Positions 39,988 through 55,500 of a DNA stretch of 64,000 bases are shown in pieces (the stretch's first letter is position 1; the number at the start of each line of letters is the position of its first letter). The stretch is from positions 20,710,501 to 20,774,500 of the forward strand of contig AP031353.1 of assembly GCA_037833965.1 (NCBI GenBank), in the 5' to 3' direction. Position numbers and translations under genes: made by a program. A model generated the notes under the pieces. The model was not told the DNA's origin, ran no database searches, and saw only the letters and a program-made list of their open reading frames with translations. The stretch comes from Marchantia polymorpha subsp. ruderalis (lineage: Eukaryota > Streptophyta > Marchantiopsida > Marchantiales > Marchantiaceae).

Positions 39988-40935
39988 GGTTCTTTCCCAT
40001 CAGAAGTGCAGATCAGGAACCCATTTCCTTTGCGTGTTTGTGTCCTTGAGTTCTGTCACCACGCACGAGGAGTTACAACTTAGCGTTCCGCATTTTGTAG
40101 CTGAAGGCCTTCGGCCGAATGTTCAGAGCTAGTACATTGGTTAGAGACTTGAGTAGTTCGGATCTGCACCTGCGGGTGACTACCGATGCTCAGAGCCAGT
40201 GACTAGTTAGATACTTGAACAGTTTCGCCCCTACACCTTCGAGTGTTTCTTTCTGATTGTACTCCTTGGGATTTTTCCCCTGAATGCCAAAGTGAAGTTT
40301 TGCTACTTCGTGTAAGCCTTGGTTGTAAATTCAGGTTACGCTGCAGCAGGTGCCTTGAGGGTAACCCCTGTAGTATTTCTGGGAATGACAAGTGCCTGAG
40401 AATTCAAACTCTTCAATAGACTGTTGTTGTGTTACTGGAATGTTTCACAGTGAGTCCTTCAGTGCGGACCTGTGTTCTCTGCGCGTTTTGTGAGTTGAGA
40501 GTGTTGTTCACCGCGTATGAGTGACTTCGATCCGAAGTAGGCAGTCCAAACCGGGTTTCCTACACTAGCAGCAAGCTAGTGGAAGTGTTGTAAAAGCCGG
40601 AGTTGGAAGTCACTGCCCGCAGCTTTGCCGAGTGTGCTCGTGAGAGACTTTCCCCCTGAAATCTTGAAGTAGAGGTCCTAACGGATCTCTGGGTTGTGTT
40701 TCTGTAGTTTCAGGTGTGTGTGTGTGTGTGTGTGTGTTACGCTGCACTGTGCGACCTCCGAGTGCGCTCCGAGTGGACACTTGCAGTATTTCTGGGAGTG
40801 ACAGTCGCCTGAGAATTCAAACTCCTCAATAGTCTGTTAAAACGTGACACTTTGTACCCCGTGTGTCCCTCTGTCCCTGTGGGTTCGACCTTTCTACCAC
40901 TATATTGCAGTTTTAGCCTTTAGTGGGTTATTACA

Positions 40936-43365
40936 GCTGCGTAACCCCAGGCGTCGGAGCGCTGTGGTGACTTCCGACTGCAAGTGCGCCATAGTGTCGC
41001 GCGCACCCGACAAGAAGGTTTCTAATTTTCTCGCCACTCGCCGTCGACTCCGACTGTCACCTTCCGTCAATGCCGCCGCCCGAAGCTCGAACTCCCTGAG
41101 TGTGATCCTCTCTTGAGCTGCCACCTCCCAATGGGTGTATCCTTTTAGACAACGAGTCACCTGTGCCGCCAACTCTCCTCGCGCCCTGCAGCTGCTCTCC
41201 ACCTCGGCCAGCTGCATTTCTAATCCCGCACGTTGTGCCCTCAAATCCGAACACTCGGATTGCAAGTTGCACAGCAACTCCTCATCCTCCTTGCGGGCTC
41301 TTTGACTTTCTTCTAAGGCGCGCGTCTGGCGCGCAAGCTCGGCTGCTAGGACTTTGTTCTGTCTCCGCTCCTCCTGCAATTCCGACTCGATCTTTGCCCG
41401 TATTAGCTCGGCATCCGCCTGACTTTTCGTCGCCGCCTCCTCCCTCTGCTGCTGCAAGGCTTGGTATAGCTTCTGTGTGACCGCCAGGTGTTGTCGGAGG
41501 GCGGTGTTCCTATCCACATATACTCCGCACCTAGAGACCCACTTTGCCACCTTGCTCCTCGTCCTTCTCCTGATAGTCTCCACATAAGACTGCGGTTTTA
41601 AAGCACTTGCGTATTTGGATGTCTTGCGATCCAGATATCGCAGGAGTGGAACTATCTGTTCGCACAGCACCCCTGTTGGCGTTTTCTGCACCGAATCCGC
41701 TTCTTGCTCTTCCGAGCTCGTCTCATCCTCAGTCTCGAGGATTTCAGTCGCCACCGAATCCCTTGGCGACTCCCTGGAACTGTGGCGCGCAGCAGCTTCC
41801 GCTGCGACTGCTGCTCCACTGCCTGCTAAAATATCCAGGGCAGTGGGAGATCCCACTGCTTGAGCCCCTGTTCCGGCTCGATCTTCGGTTTGTGAAGGGG
41901 TCGACGCCGCAGTGACTTTTGTCACTCTTGCACCGCCCGCTTCTGCTGCCTGTCCTTCCGGCGCAATCTGCGCGGAAGGTGTCCTTGCTGAAGGTGCGTC
42001 CGCCGAAGGCGTCCGCACACTGGTCGTTGGCCCCATCCGTCTCGCAGTCGGCGAATCCGGCTGACTCTCTGTTGTCCGACTCGCAGTCGGCCGACCAGCA
42101 GTTGTCCGACTGGGAGTCGGATACACCCTGCGCGTCTTGACTCCACTTGGCCTGCTTGTTGGTGGCGTTCTTCCAGAAGTGCCTTCCGCCGAGGACGACC
42201 CTCTGAGGATTGTTGGCTCGTCAGCCAAACTCTCTTCTGCTTCCGGCCTGCTATCCGGTTCAACGCGCCGTTCAGTTGGCCTTCCTTCCGCTTGTCGACC
42301 TTCAGTCATCCGACTCGCAGTCGGCCGGCTGTCAGTCCGTCCATCTCCTCCCGAAGGCCGTGGTGCCTTCTGTGCAGAGGTATCTGCCGTCTTCCCTAGA
42401 ATCTGAGCGATTATCTCTTCCTGTGTGAGATTCCGCCGGGTCGGAGTTCGCCTGGTCTCCTCAGTAACAGTTGGCATTTTGCGTGCCCTCTGTTTTGGTC
42501 GACTGTGAGGCTCGGGGGTGGGCCGACCACGAGTCGGCGCAGCTGGCACTTCCGGCTGCCTGTCCTCAGGTCTCTCATCCCACTTCCGCTTTCGCGGAAT
42601 GCGCTCACTTCGACGTTCTTCTGCTGCTCTTGCTGGAGCCGGAGCCGGAGGCGTACTGGCAGGTTCCTCGTCCGGATCTGTGTCTACTTCGGCCTCCCTC
42701 GAATATCTTCCTGGATAAGTCCGGGTCAGCTGCGGAAATCGAGTTTTCTCAACATTCGTCAAACATCCCATCGCCCGGTAAAACACGATTAAGTAAGGCG
42801 ATAGATGATTGAGGGTTCCTCCCCTCTCTTCTTGCGCATGTTGGCGCGTCACCTTCCACAGGAGCCGTGCCCAATGCACCGGAGCTCCTGACAGCACTAG
42901 CTCCACGAACTCTACCTGCCAACCATGCATGTAAGCGGTCTTGGTTGGCTGCAATATCTGCAGCAATGCCGTCGCGACATTTCTCCGCAATCGATCCTTG
43001 TAATCCCGTGTCCGGAAACCGTTCTTGGGATGTCTGGCCACTTTGAAGAGCTCATTGTAAGAGACTTCTTCCTCATGGGACACCTTCACGCTATCGGCCT
43101 CGAAGAGGAGATCCCCTTCCTCGCCGGCACACCTGCCCAACACCTGCGCCCAATTGCAAATGTCCCATCTCTCTGGGTGTGGGCGAAATCCGCGAGAAGG
43201 CTTGTGTCTCTCCTGCAGATACTCGCGCACCATCTCCGGACATGTCCAATTCCACCCCCATAGGAGAAAATCGAGCTTCAGCCTCAACAGCACATCTTGA
43301 AATGCGCGTAGACCGATCTGCGGCACCCTGAGTGGAGACACTCGCAGCTGGGGAACCTTTGACAT
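40936..43365 (-). pseudogene. U3-encoded ORF of element C (5' LTR copy), cut by D/E
   Basis: ATG 43365 to the insertion site at 40936, about 810 open codons, differing from the 3' LTR copy at only about four residues. Its last 37 or so codons are stranded at 32552-32422 beyond the D/E insertion. In the provirus this copy lies upstream of C's promoter, so only the 3' LTR copy would have been within the genomic RNA. Confidence 0.8.
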
Positions 43366-44722
43366 TGCGTTGCCTGCACACACACAAACGTTCTCCCTTT
43401 CGCTCGCTCTCTCACAATCGCCACTGCGCGTCGGCCACTCAAGCACTGACTGCTCACTCTCTCTGCGCTCGTTCAAGATCGCTACTCACAATTCTTTCAA
43501 GGTCCGCCAAGATCCTTGCGCAACTCGTCTCCGCACTCTCTACTCTCACTGCAGGTCGCTCCGCCCTTGCGCGTAATCTTGGAACTGGAAATCGCAAAGT
43601 CAAGAATGAGAGAAGGAGACTGGAGCGCAGTCTTTTCTTCTCCGATTTCAAGAACGTCCAACGTTCTTACTGGTTGCAACGTACGCAGCCGGCTATACGG
43701 CTTAACGGTTCGCCCTTTGCATGCGCGAATTCACGTCTCCGCAGTGCGCGCATTCGCATGCTTAAACGTTGAATTCTCCCGCCGCCGCCACCTTCCGGAC
43801 TCGAGTCCGCTGCAGGGTATACGTCGGCCCTGTTGTCTTTTCCTAACCCGTCCTTCACCGGAGGCGTGTCGCCGCTGGTGCGTTCATTATCCGTCGGCGC
43901 CTTGCTGGAGGCGCACATCCAGCCGGAGCGAATTACGCCGGCGCGCAGTCGTACCGCCTATTTTGTCCTTTATGCCTCGTCCGTTGCTGCCGGCGCATAT
44001 CCGTCAGCGCAACTCATGCCAGCGCATCCGGCCGTCAGCGCCACGTCGGAGGCGTACATCCGACCGGCGCTTTCCTTCCATGAACAGCCGCCAAGGGCGC
44101 TTCCGACTCTGAGTTGGTTTCCTCCTGTGAGCGCGTGATTCCGCCGAAGGCGCATCGCCGAGGGCGTACGGGAATCCTTTCCGGCTGTGAACCCTAGCGC
44201 GAACGGCGCATGTCCGGCTACGAGTTTTCCGACGCTCATAACTTCTCCATTCCTGATCCATCTCCGACGCTCTTGGACTTGTTAGAACGAGCGTCCCGAG
44301 CTCTTTCTAATGCAACTTCAACCAACTGGATCTACCGTGTATCCCGATTGTTATGAAGGTTTTCCCTTTCCGCGCTAGCGGCGCTTCGCCGAAGGCGCAC
44401 TCATGGTCGGATGCCTTTAGAGGTCCGGGCCCTTCTCCTGACGTCTTTAGCAAAACCTCCTCCTGAGGTGTCTGCGCCGGAAGCGTAGCTTCCTTATACG
44501 CTAGAGGCGCGTGAGTAGAGACACCTCAAAAAGGAGCTTTTGCCGAAGGCGCCGAAGACGTTGGCGTTGGTACATCCGACTACGTGATTCTTTCTGCCCT
44601 CATGACGATCTCATCAATCCACTCTATTTAGCGTACCCTTCTCTAGCTACAAACACTGCTTTGGTACTAGTTTTCTAAAATTGTTTAAATTCTGCAAAAA
44701 AAACAAAAAGTGTGTTACCACA
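40936..44722 (-). repeat. 5' LTR of element C, U3 part
   Basis: Same length as the 3' LTR part (3787 bp) and nearly identical. On the minus strand it begins TGTGGTAACAC at 44722, the outer end of C; host DNA starts at 44723 with TCCGT. On the left it ends at the D/E insertion with the second GCTGC (40936-40940). Confidence 0.94.
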
Positions 44723-47700
44723 TCCGTCACCGTTGATTTCCGACGTCATAGTCACCATTACCGTTGGTCGGCTTTTGATTGCGTTGCCCTACCAACCACA
44801 ATTGGCCCGCTGACTACGTTCGATCTCCAACCACAACTACAACCACATTCAACCCGACCACGTTCAGCCTGATCATGTTTGAGGTAAGCAAGTTCACAAC
44901 AACCATGTTTGATCACAACCATGTGATGAAACGGGGGGACGATCCTACTCTCCACTAAAACTCTAAACTCCTATGCGGGAGAACGGCTTGCTGCTCGGGT
45001 CCCGGGAGCCACGCCGCTACAATGTTGCGGGAGGGCCGTCGCTCCTGCAACTGCACGAGGGAGGCCCATTGCTCGGGCTGCGTCTCTCGCGACCTGGCCG
45101 CCTCGTCGCTCGGGCTACTCCTGGGAATTACTTTCTCGTTTTTCTTGTGAGTTCTTTGTTTTCTCGTTTGTGCTCTCCTTGAAAAAATCTGTCAATGGTA
45201 CTATCTACAAACTTTCAAAATAACTTTATAAATCTATTACACTTTTGACACAAAATGGGCCCATGTAGATCTGGCCTCCTACGAGCAAACTCGAACAGAA
45301 AAAAAAAAACTGAAAAAAGAGGTAAAAAAACAAAAAAAAAGTGAGAACATTGTCAGTTCAAGGAAAAATTCCACTTTTCTCAAACTTGTCATCGTCAAAA
45401 TTCTCTCACAATCATCAAACTTCTGTCACAAAAATTCTACCCAAAATTCTATCATAACAAACTCACGTTAACTGTTCACAATTGATATGATTACGATACT
45501 ATCACAAACCACAGCTCAAAAGAACCACTGTCATTTGACAATCTCTTGAACGAGATAAAAAAACACTTTCACAATCATCGTCAAAAATACTATCGTCAAA
45601 AACCATCACGCATCAGAAAACCGTTACCGAGAAAACTTAACACTTTAACATTGAATCCGAACGAGAACTTGCTTTGATACCAATTCTAAAGTTAAAACTC
45701 ATGATCATAGTGAGCAAGCCAACAACACAAGAAACACATGTATAATGTGGTTCATTCTCAAGTACCACATCCAAGTAGTGATACACTTAAGGTGAAAACA
45801 TAACAATACTCGCAGAAGCATCAGGATATATATATATATATATATATCTAACGTAGGCGACCAATCTCAGCTATGAATAGCTACACATGAGGGTACTCCG
45901 TAACCGGAGTTAAACTCAACTTGTGCAAAATTCACATTAGTCCAAGCACAAAAAATGTGACGGCTTCACAACTTGTTCAATAATAATAAGATGCATATTT
46001 TGCAAATCATGAAATAAGCAAAATCTTAGTTTTTCATAGAGTTACTTATTTCAGCAATTTGTTTTGTAAAACTTTGTTTTTTTTCTTCAAAACAAAAATT
46101 GCAATGTTTATGACTTAACATTCTCAAACTTATGATCAAACAGAAAAAAATCAGTAGAATTGTAAAGTATGTGTTACAAATATTCATATCAAATGAGCAA
46201 GAACAATAAAATAATATTTTGCTTTTTGTGTAATTTGCATATCACAATTGTTCAAATGCATACATCTAGATGTTTCCATACTACCTTATGTACAATGTTC
46301 ATCTTATGAATATATCAAGTTCAGTGAAGTTTTTGGAAGCACACATGTTTCTTACCAAAGTAACCACAATCAACAATTTTGCAGAGCTTATTCATAAACT
46401 GGCTCTCCGTATCTTGAGGCAAAGATGAAGTTGTTTGTTGCTCAAAATAAACAAAACTAGCATGTACAACAAATATCCTTGTATAGTTATTTGTGTATAT
46501 ATAATTCGTGTGCTTAGTAGGATTATCCGTCATATCATCAATACACTAAAAGTGGAATGGATAGTCGGAGTGAGATCTTATCTCCTTATATTTGTTGATA
46601 AGATTTATATAAGGAAAAATTTGACTATTCTATATATCATCTTCGAATAAATAATTGTTTAAATTTCTACTTTTACATTGATTTGTAATGTGATTTAGCC
46701 TTTTGATCCTTTCATTTTCATGAACTTGATATATTTATCATACAATAAATCTTCAATAATCATCATATCAAATGAATTTTTTATATATCATTAAGAGCTT
46801 TTACCGTGCAATGTGTTCTTTACCTACAAGCCAAAATGTAACTAGTTGTAGTTTATCATCAAAATAGAATTATAAGTTTTCAACAAGAGTAATAATGTTT
46901 TTTGAGTTTACTAATCTCACAAAAGCTATTGTTTTGAAAGCCAAAGTGTCATTGATGATTTGAGAATACAACTTTCAAGCAAATTTGCAATGTAGCATTA
47001 AAAAATGTGAAATCTAGCAAGTGACAATGATTTGACTAGCTACTAAACTACATATTTGACAATAGAACAAGACGCAGATTGGCAAAATAGCCGTGTTAAG
47101 AAACCTCAATGTTTGATTTCAGTCAAAGTGACAAAGGTGTTGAGAAATTTGATCATGTAACTTATGAAACCAATAATGACATACTAAGAAAAGTTGATAT
47201 TATCCAAACATTATTTGTTGATAAAAACATAAACCAAAATTGATATTGGATGATATTTAAAAATACAATTATTGAAATTATCAAATGAAGAACGTATGAA
47301 GAATCAAAATTATTATGATTTTTGAACACTAGAACTGAAATCGATAGGTGTATGTTATATAAATATGTTTTAATCGAGATGATCACCAAGACTTGACAAT
47401 AAATCCATTCAAAGATTCAATAATTACTAACCACGGAAGTACTAATTCCAAACAAGGCATAACGTCATCATCCAAATACTTAACTCATCTCATCGACAAT
47501 TAACTATGAAACTTAAACTCCGATGGTACTTTCTTCCAAAAATTAAACGAAGAACATTTACTGCGGAAGAAGTTCGCTAGAAACTCTAGTATACTCTCGG
47601 ATGAAGAGAACAACAGCATTCAGAAATCTGATCATATCTCTCATTAGCAACTATTACCGTTTAAAGGTCTGTGAACTCTCGAGCCAAACGTTCCTGTGGG

Positions 47701-47961
47701 AGCTTCCCATTGCGATCGGAAAATAATAAAGCTGTTGCAAATTTGCAAAACGAAAGTAGGGGGCACATGGACGTTCACAACGATTATGTGATTCATTTTG
47801 CAAGCCTTCACGTGATTGGATCTTCCTCACGCCGGTGATTGTCAGCGTTGATCATTTGAACTGATGTGATTGATGTGGAGACTCAGATCTCTATTAACCC
47901 TCTGCTCTCGTACTTTCCCACATTTTCCATTCGTGAAAGATATTCTACTGTCACTATCGAC
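44723..47961. other. AT-rich host spacer, no gene recognised
   Basis: Composition drops sharply to AT-rich at the right edge of element C. There are many stops in all frames and no coding family that I recognise. It contains a TA microsatellite (45826-45847) and, at 45671-45682, a minus-strand TGGTATCAAAGC that resembles a tRNA-Met primer site of copia elements, but with no recognisable LTR end or pol nearby. Confidence 0.6.
45826..45847. repeat. (AT)11 microsatellite
   Basis: Uninterrupted AT dinucleotide run of 22 bases. Confidence 0.9.
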
Positions 47962-50939
<2,978 letters not shown>

Positions 50940-51742
50940 ACTTTTCGAACTCCGCCTGATCACGAGCGATATCTAGAAACTACCGGACTTATAGATGAAG
51001 CAATAGTAATTTATGTTGGTGTACGCTGGAGAGTTTGTAAAGCCGACCGGAGGTTGATGCAGCCAGCGTTCAGGCCTCCCATTATTCAGCTGGTCTCTGT
51101 ACATCATTGCCAGCAGTGGCATACGCATTCATTAGCGAGGACAGGATTAATTCGCCCGCCTGGTCTGGCTTGTGAACCATGGGAGCCACTCAATAAAACA
51201 AAAGGAATAACCTCTTGTTCATCTACTGAACTTTCACAGAGCGAGTATATCCAAGGATGTATGATTCACTCATCTGGAATACGCTCATTGTTGCACAAAC
51301 AGGACGGCCCACGAACCAACTTCTACTAGAGCTGAATAAAATCTGTGTTTTTATTTTCAAGTCGATCTGTATACTCATCTAATATATAAGCTCTCTGCAT
51401 TGACCTCCTTCATAAGGCGAAGAACAAAGTGAGTAAGATTACCGGATTTTACAGTGGTTGAAAAGGAAGGAACTTCGGTACCTAGTTCAGCCACTAGCCA
51501 AATACAAGGACACTATCAAAGAGAAGTACCTTCAGCATCTGTTCCAGCTAATACTTCTTTCACGCTTCTTTTGATTGGGATCGACAGTTAGTTTGACCGC
51601 TCGGATTCGAGCTTATACTAGACTTGTCGTGGTCAAATATTCGATACAATACGCGGTATAGAACTTTGTGGAGCAATTTCATTCGAGTTTTTTTGCCAGC
51701 ATTTAAAGAAAGCAATCTTCTCCAATAAGCTGTATATGTATA
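50940..51742. other. Spacer between peroxidase pseudogene and MITE
   Basis: Probably 3' flank of the former peroxidase gene. No coding or repeat feature recognised. Confidence 0.5.
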
Positions 51743-52512
51743 CAGTATAAACTCGGTTAATTCCGCACAGTTTGTGCGGACTTATCTGGGATGCGGACTT
51801 TAGTTACATCTCATCTTGTGACTTCAATCTTTCCGCGCTACTTCCATGTTAACTATTGTCAAAAGGTGTTAATAACGAGAAAAGCCTCGGACAACATTCC
51901 AATGATTTTCCAGACGTGGTAATACTTCGTACCACCCTTCACTTCATACCACAAAACGATTAACCCTGTGGTTAGAAGTTAACATTGACATTACTAATAG
52001 TCCTTGTATTGCAATTTTTAAGGAAAAGGATCGTTAATATCTGACTCAATTCTTATTCCAATTAGTTTGTGCTGTTCTTTCTGAACACCGTCTACAACGA
52101 ACTCATGTCGATATAGTTATTTACCGAGACAATATATTTAAGATATTGGTAAGTCTGTAGAGATTGATATGAGTGAAGTCTTATCAAGAATAAAACTGGG
52201 TTTGAGACGCACGGAATAGGAAGTAGGATGAAAACCAGTAGACTTAGATACAAGCAGTTATTAAAAGATCCACCCTTAGGGCCAAAAAGGAGAGAGAGCT
52301 AATCTCTAGTGAGAAACCACCATGTTGCCTCATACATGAAAACATTCGTTTTAAGTTATAACATTTTTTTAGCATCACCGTCATTAATCAAAAGTTTGAC
52401 TTCTGCTCATTATAAAACTCTAGAATTCTGATCCTTGAAATTTCGTCTGAAAAATGCGGACTTAGGCGGGATGCGGATTTATCTGGGTGCGTACTTAAAT
52501 GAGTGTATACTG
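51743..52512. mobile_element. Pogo/Tc1-mariner-like non-autonomous DNA transposon (770 bp)
   Basis: Terminal inverted repeats: the left end reads CAGTATAAACTCGGTTAA and the right end, reverse-complemented, CAGTATACACTCATTTAA; about 21 of the first 26 bases match. TA dinucleotides flank both ends (51741-51742 and 52513-52514), the target duplication of the Tc1/mariner/pogo superfamily. Subterminal TGCGGACTTA-type repeats lie near both ends. No transposase ORF lies inside, so it would depend on an enzyme supplied elsewhere. Confidence 0.65.
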
Positions 52513-52514
52513 TA

Positions 52515-55500
52515 ACCGACATAAGAATAATATGTTCTATTTTGTGCATTAATTCCTATAATTTACATTTGCAAGTAATTTGTTCGGAAAAAATGTAAAG
52601 AGAGTGGATACGAGTCAAACGGCCAAGTATTTTTTTTAATTATGAATCGAAATATACTCCATTATATCAAAATCCAGCATCTTACATTTTCAATATATCC
52701 AATGTGGTGTAAATGAGAAACAATATTCTATGCAATATCATTACCAGTTTCAACTTTTCTACTACTTAATTTACATGCTTTCAGATTGAAAGATTTCAAA
52801 TATCTTCCGCTTTACAAAATAAAATTTTTTTGGACAAACGTTCAAATCTACCGAAATGGTTGTGTTTTGAGATATAGCTTTTTAAGTTCTATTCATTTTT
52901 TTACAGCGAATAGAGTTTATAAATTGCGATAGATTGTATGATTTTTAATTTTTTCATCTGGCTATGTTAAAGAAAACCATTTCAAATAAGTAAATAAATT
53001 TTTTGAGAAAATTTACAATTTTTTCTAGATTCTCCTAACCAGTACATAAAAAAAAGATATATTTAACTTGCCAATTTATTTTACAATAAACTAACCATCA
53101 AGCAGCTAATGTAAGATATTGTCATTTTCTTGTTTTTACCTCAATATGGTGAATATGTTGTCATATATTATTATTTGTGACAGAAATTTCATCTTTTAAA
53201 ATGATTTGAGAAGTAGCCTAATGTGTATATATTAACAACTACCTCCTGATGAAAACGGCCGATCAGATTCGCTCATTTTAACTTCAATACGAAGAAAATC
53301 TCTGTATTTTCATCTATTCACTCAGCATGTGTGACTGATTTCGGTCTTTAAGATAGAATTGGCGAAGCACAAATTCTTAAAACTTGTGTAAAAAATATTA
53401 ATGAAATTTTCATCTAAATTACTGAAGATTTTGTCAAAAAAAAAATCTCGCTTCGTAAAAATCATATTGTCCAAGAATTCAATACAACCTTAAACCCTAG
53501 AAAGATATTTTAATATCATCTGTTTATCATAGATGTCTAAATTTATTGTCAAACCATCAAGATTATATATAACAATTAAGATTCACATAAACCCAGTATC
53601 TTAATTTTAAATTGAATACATTTTTTTTAAAAGAAATCAAACGATGTATATGCCTACATGAATATAAGTTTTTTGACTTAATAATTATTTTGGAGATTTG
53701 AATAGATTCAATGCTTTGATTTTTGGAAATAAACTTTAGTAATGATTGAATGAAACTTCCTATCATGATTCCAACTGATATTTTAGTTATGAATGAAATT
53801 TGACTTCTTATGAAAACCATCATCATAAACTTGAACAGTTTGTGGGAGAATATGAACTAAAATCAAAGTAAACCAGCTAGAACATCTAATCTATATTCAT
53901 GATGAGCACTGAAATAAATCATCACAATTACATTCGATTGAAATTCAATCAAGTTATCTCTAAATCTCATTGTACAACCACATGAGTTTTTTTCATGTAA
54001 AAAGTATATTTTACACTTTAGACCCATAATTATCACAAATTTCTCTAGAGAAAATATTTCAAAATAAAAATGCGTCATGTTAAGGTGCCATCTGAACTCT
54101 CAGATGGTTTTTAATTCTTTTAAAAAACAAAAATCACAAAAACTTATTTGTTAATTATTAAACAAAATACTCTGAGAAGAATCAAAATTCAATATTGTGT
54201 TACTTCATGGTGAACATATTTACTTGTAATAGAATTTTGATTTCATCTTAAAATATCACAAATTATCACTTCAAAACTTCATACAATATGCAAGATTTAT
54301 GTAAAACTTTGAGACATCAAACTTCAATTTGAAGTTAGCTTTTGTAATAGCTTTGATAGTCTTGTAGCTTAGACATATCTTTTTATAAGATATGTATGTT
54401 TAGGTCATTATATTGCTAAAGTTGGGTGTGTAAACTACCACAAAAGTTTATAATGCTAAAGCTAATCCTCATCATTAAGTACAGTAAGAATTGCTTCCTT
54501 ATCTAACATACTTCCATCGGTGTGTGTGCAAAACGGAGTTCAAATTATACCATGCATTGGTTAAAACATAAAGTACTCTTTAGTATCTACTTAATGATAA
54601 TATTGATTTGGACTTTTGATATTTTCCAATGATTTGGTAATACTATTTTCTTCTAAACCAAACAAATTCAAAAAAGTGCACACAACTCAAACTGTAGAAA
54701 CTATAATCTCTTTTGCCCTAAGCGAACGTATCAAGGAGAAATTCCTCATCATTATTTGGAGAAAACAAAGCACTAAAATGGAGTTTTATCAACTTCATGT
54801 GAATACTATACTTGTTTATTGTGAGCAAGGATACTTACTTGCGGAGATCTTTACGTCATATTATTGCTAGGCATAGAAATTAAAGTGTCTCATAAAGTTG
54901 TTGTTGAGAATTTTTATTCTTTACTTCAGCTTGAGCCTTATGATTTAGGTTGTTACATTCGGGATGTTATTAGATATTGTTATAGTGCTCTTGGCACTAG
55001 CTATGGAGTTTTTTTGGTTCTCTCCTAGGTTGGAGTTGGATTGTTTGTATCGTATTTTTCAGCCTTTTGACCCTTTGGGTCCCACGGGCTTGATCTATTT
55101 ACCATATATATAATGGTAACTCTTTCTTGCTCGCAAACAAAACACCAACCATACTGAAAGATCAAAGTGTAGTTCTCTAATATCTAAATAACATTAAAAT
55201 ATGAATCATTTACTACACAATATCGATAGCAGTGATTTAGAAAGTGTCTCTACAAACACATCGTTGTATGCATTTAAATTCATCATGGAGATGTGAGCAT
55301 TTGGCTACTATGTTGTATGTGGTAACTAGAAGCATGATGGAGAGACTTACTCATAAAATCTTTGTTTTCCAACTATCCTTATATTTTGAATATCTTACTT
55401 CATTCTACTCCGAAGAGCATGGGTTCAAATTTCTGTGAAATTATATATAAAATTTTAATAAAAAAATTCAAGATGTTGTAAAGATTTCCTTTAATGTATG

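Larger units (their letters stand above)
35546..40935 (+). repeat. E: full-length A-type LTR inserted in LTR D (5390 bp)
   Basis: Starts TGTGGTACC immediately after CCACT of D and ends TTATTACA at 40935, followed directly by GCTGC and C's LTR. It lacks an internal region, so it is a solo LTR. It is about 265 bp longer than A's LTR and carries the longest U3 ORF here. CCACT is not repeated directly after E. E's own last 39 bp begin CCACT and also complete D, which is best explained by collapse of two tandem 39-bp copies after insertion. TATA box at 39959. Confidence 0.9.
9930..44722 (-). mobile_element. Element C: minus-strand Ty3/gypsy retrotransposon hosting the others
   Basis: Second, related family. 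Reading leftward: 5' LTR 44722-31463 (interrupted by D/E at 32553-40935), 22-nt spacer, PBS 31440-31423, gag-pro 31379-28551, pol 28550-25710, polypurine tract 25685-25672, and 3' LTR from 25671, interrupted by B (10034-21884) and A (ending 9929) and continuing out of the window. Without inserts the LTR is about 4.87 kb. The two 3787-bp LTR halves (21885-25671 and 40936-44722) have equal length and differ at about 13 substitutions by eye, so C is also young. The host flank begins TCCGT at 44723; the left target duplication is not visible. gag-pro and pol are intact. Confidence 0.95.

Noticed and set aside
46321..46650. Short overlapping frames in the AT-rich spacer as small genes
   Set aside because: About 70 codons, low complexity, no motif and no splice context.
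54900..55120. Possible LINE 3' end (phrase near 55060-55100)
   Set aside because: No poly(A) tail, target duplication or reverse transcriptase remains could be found.
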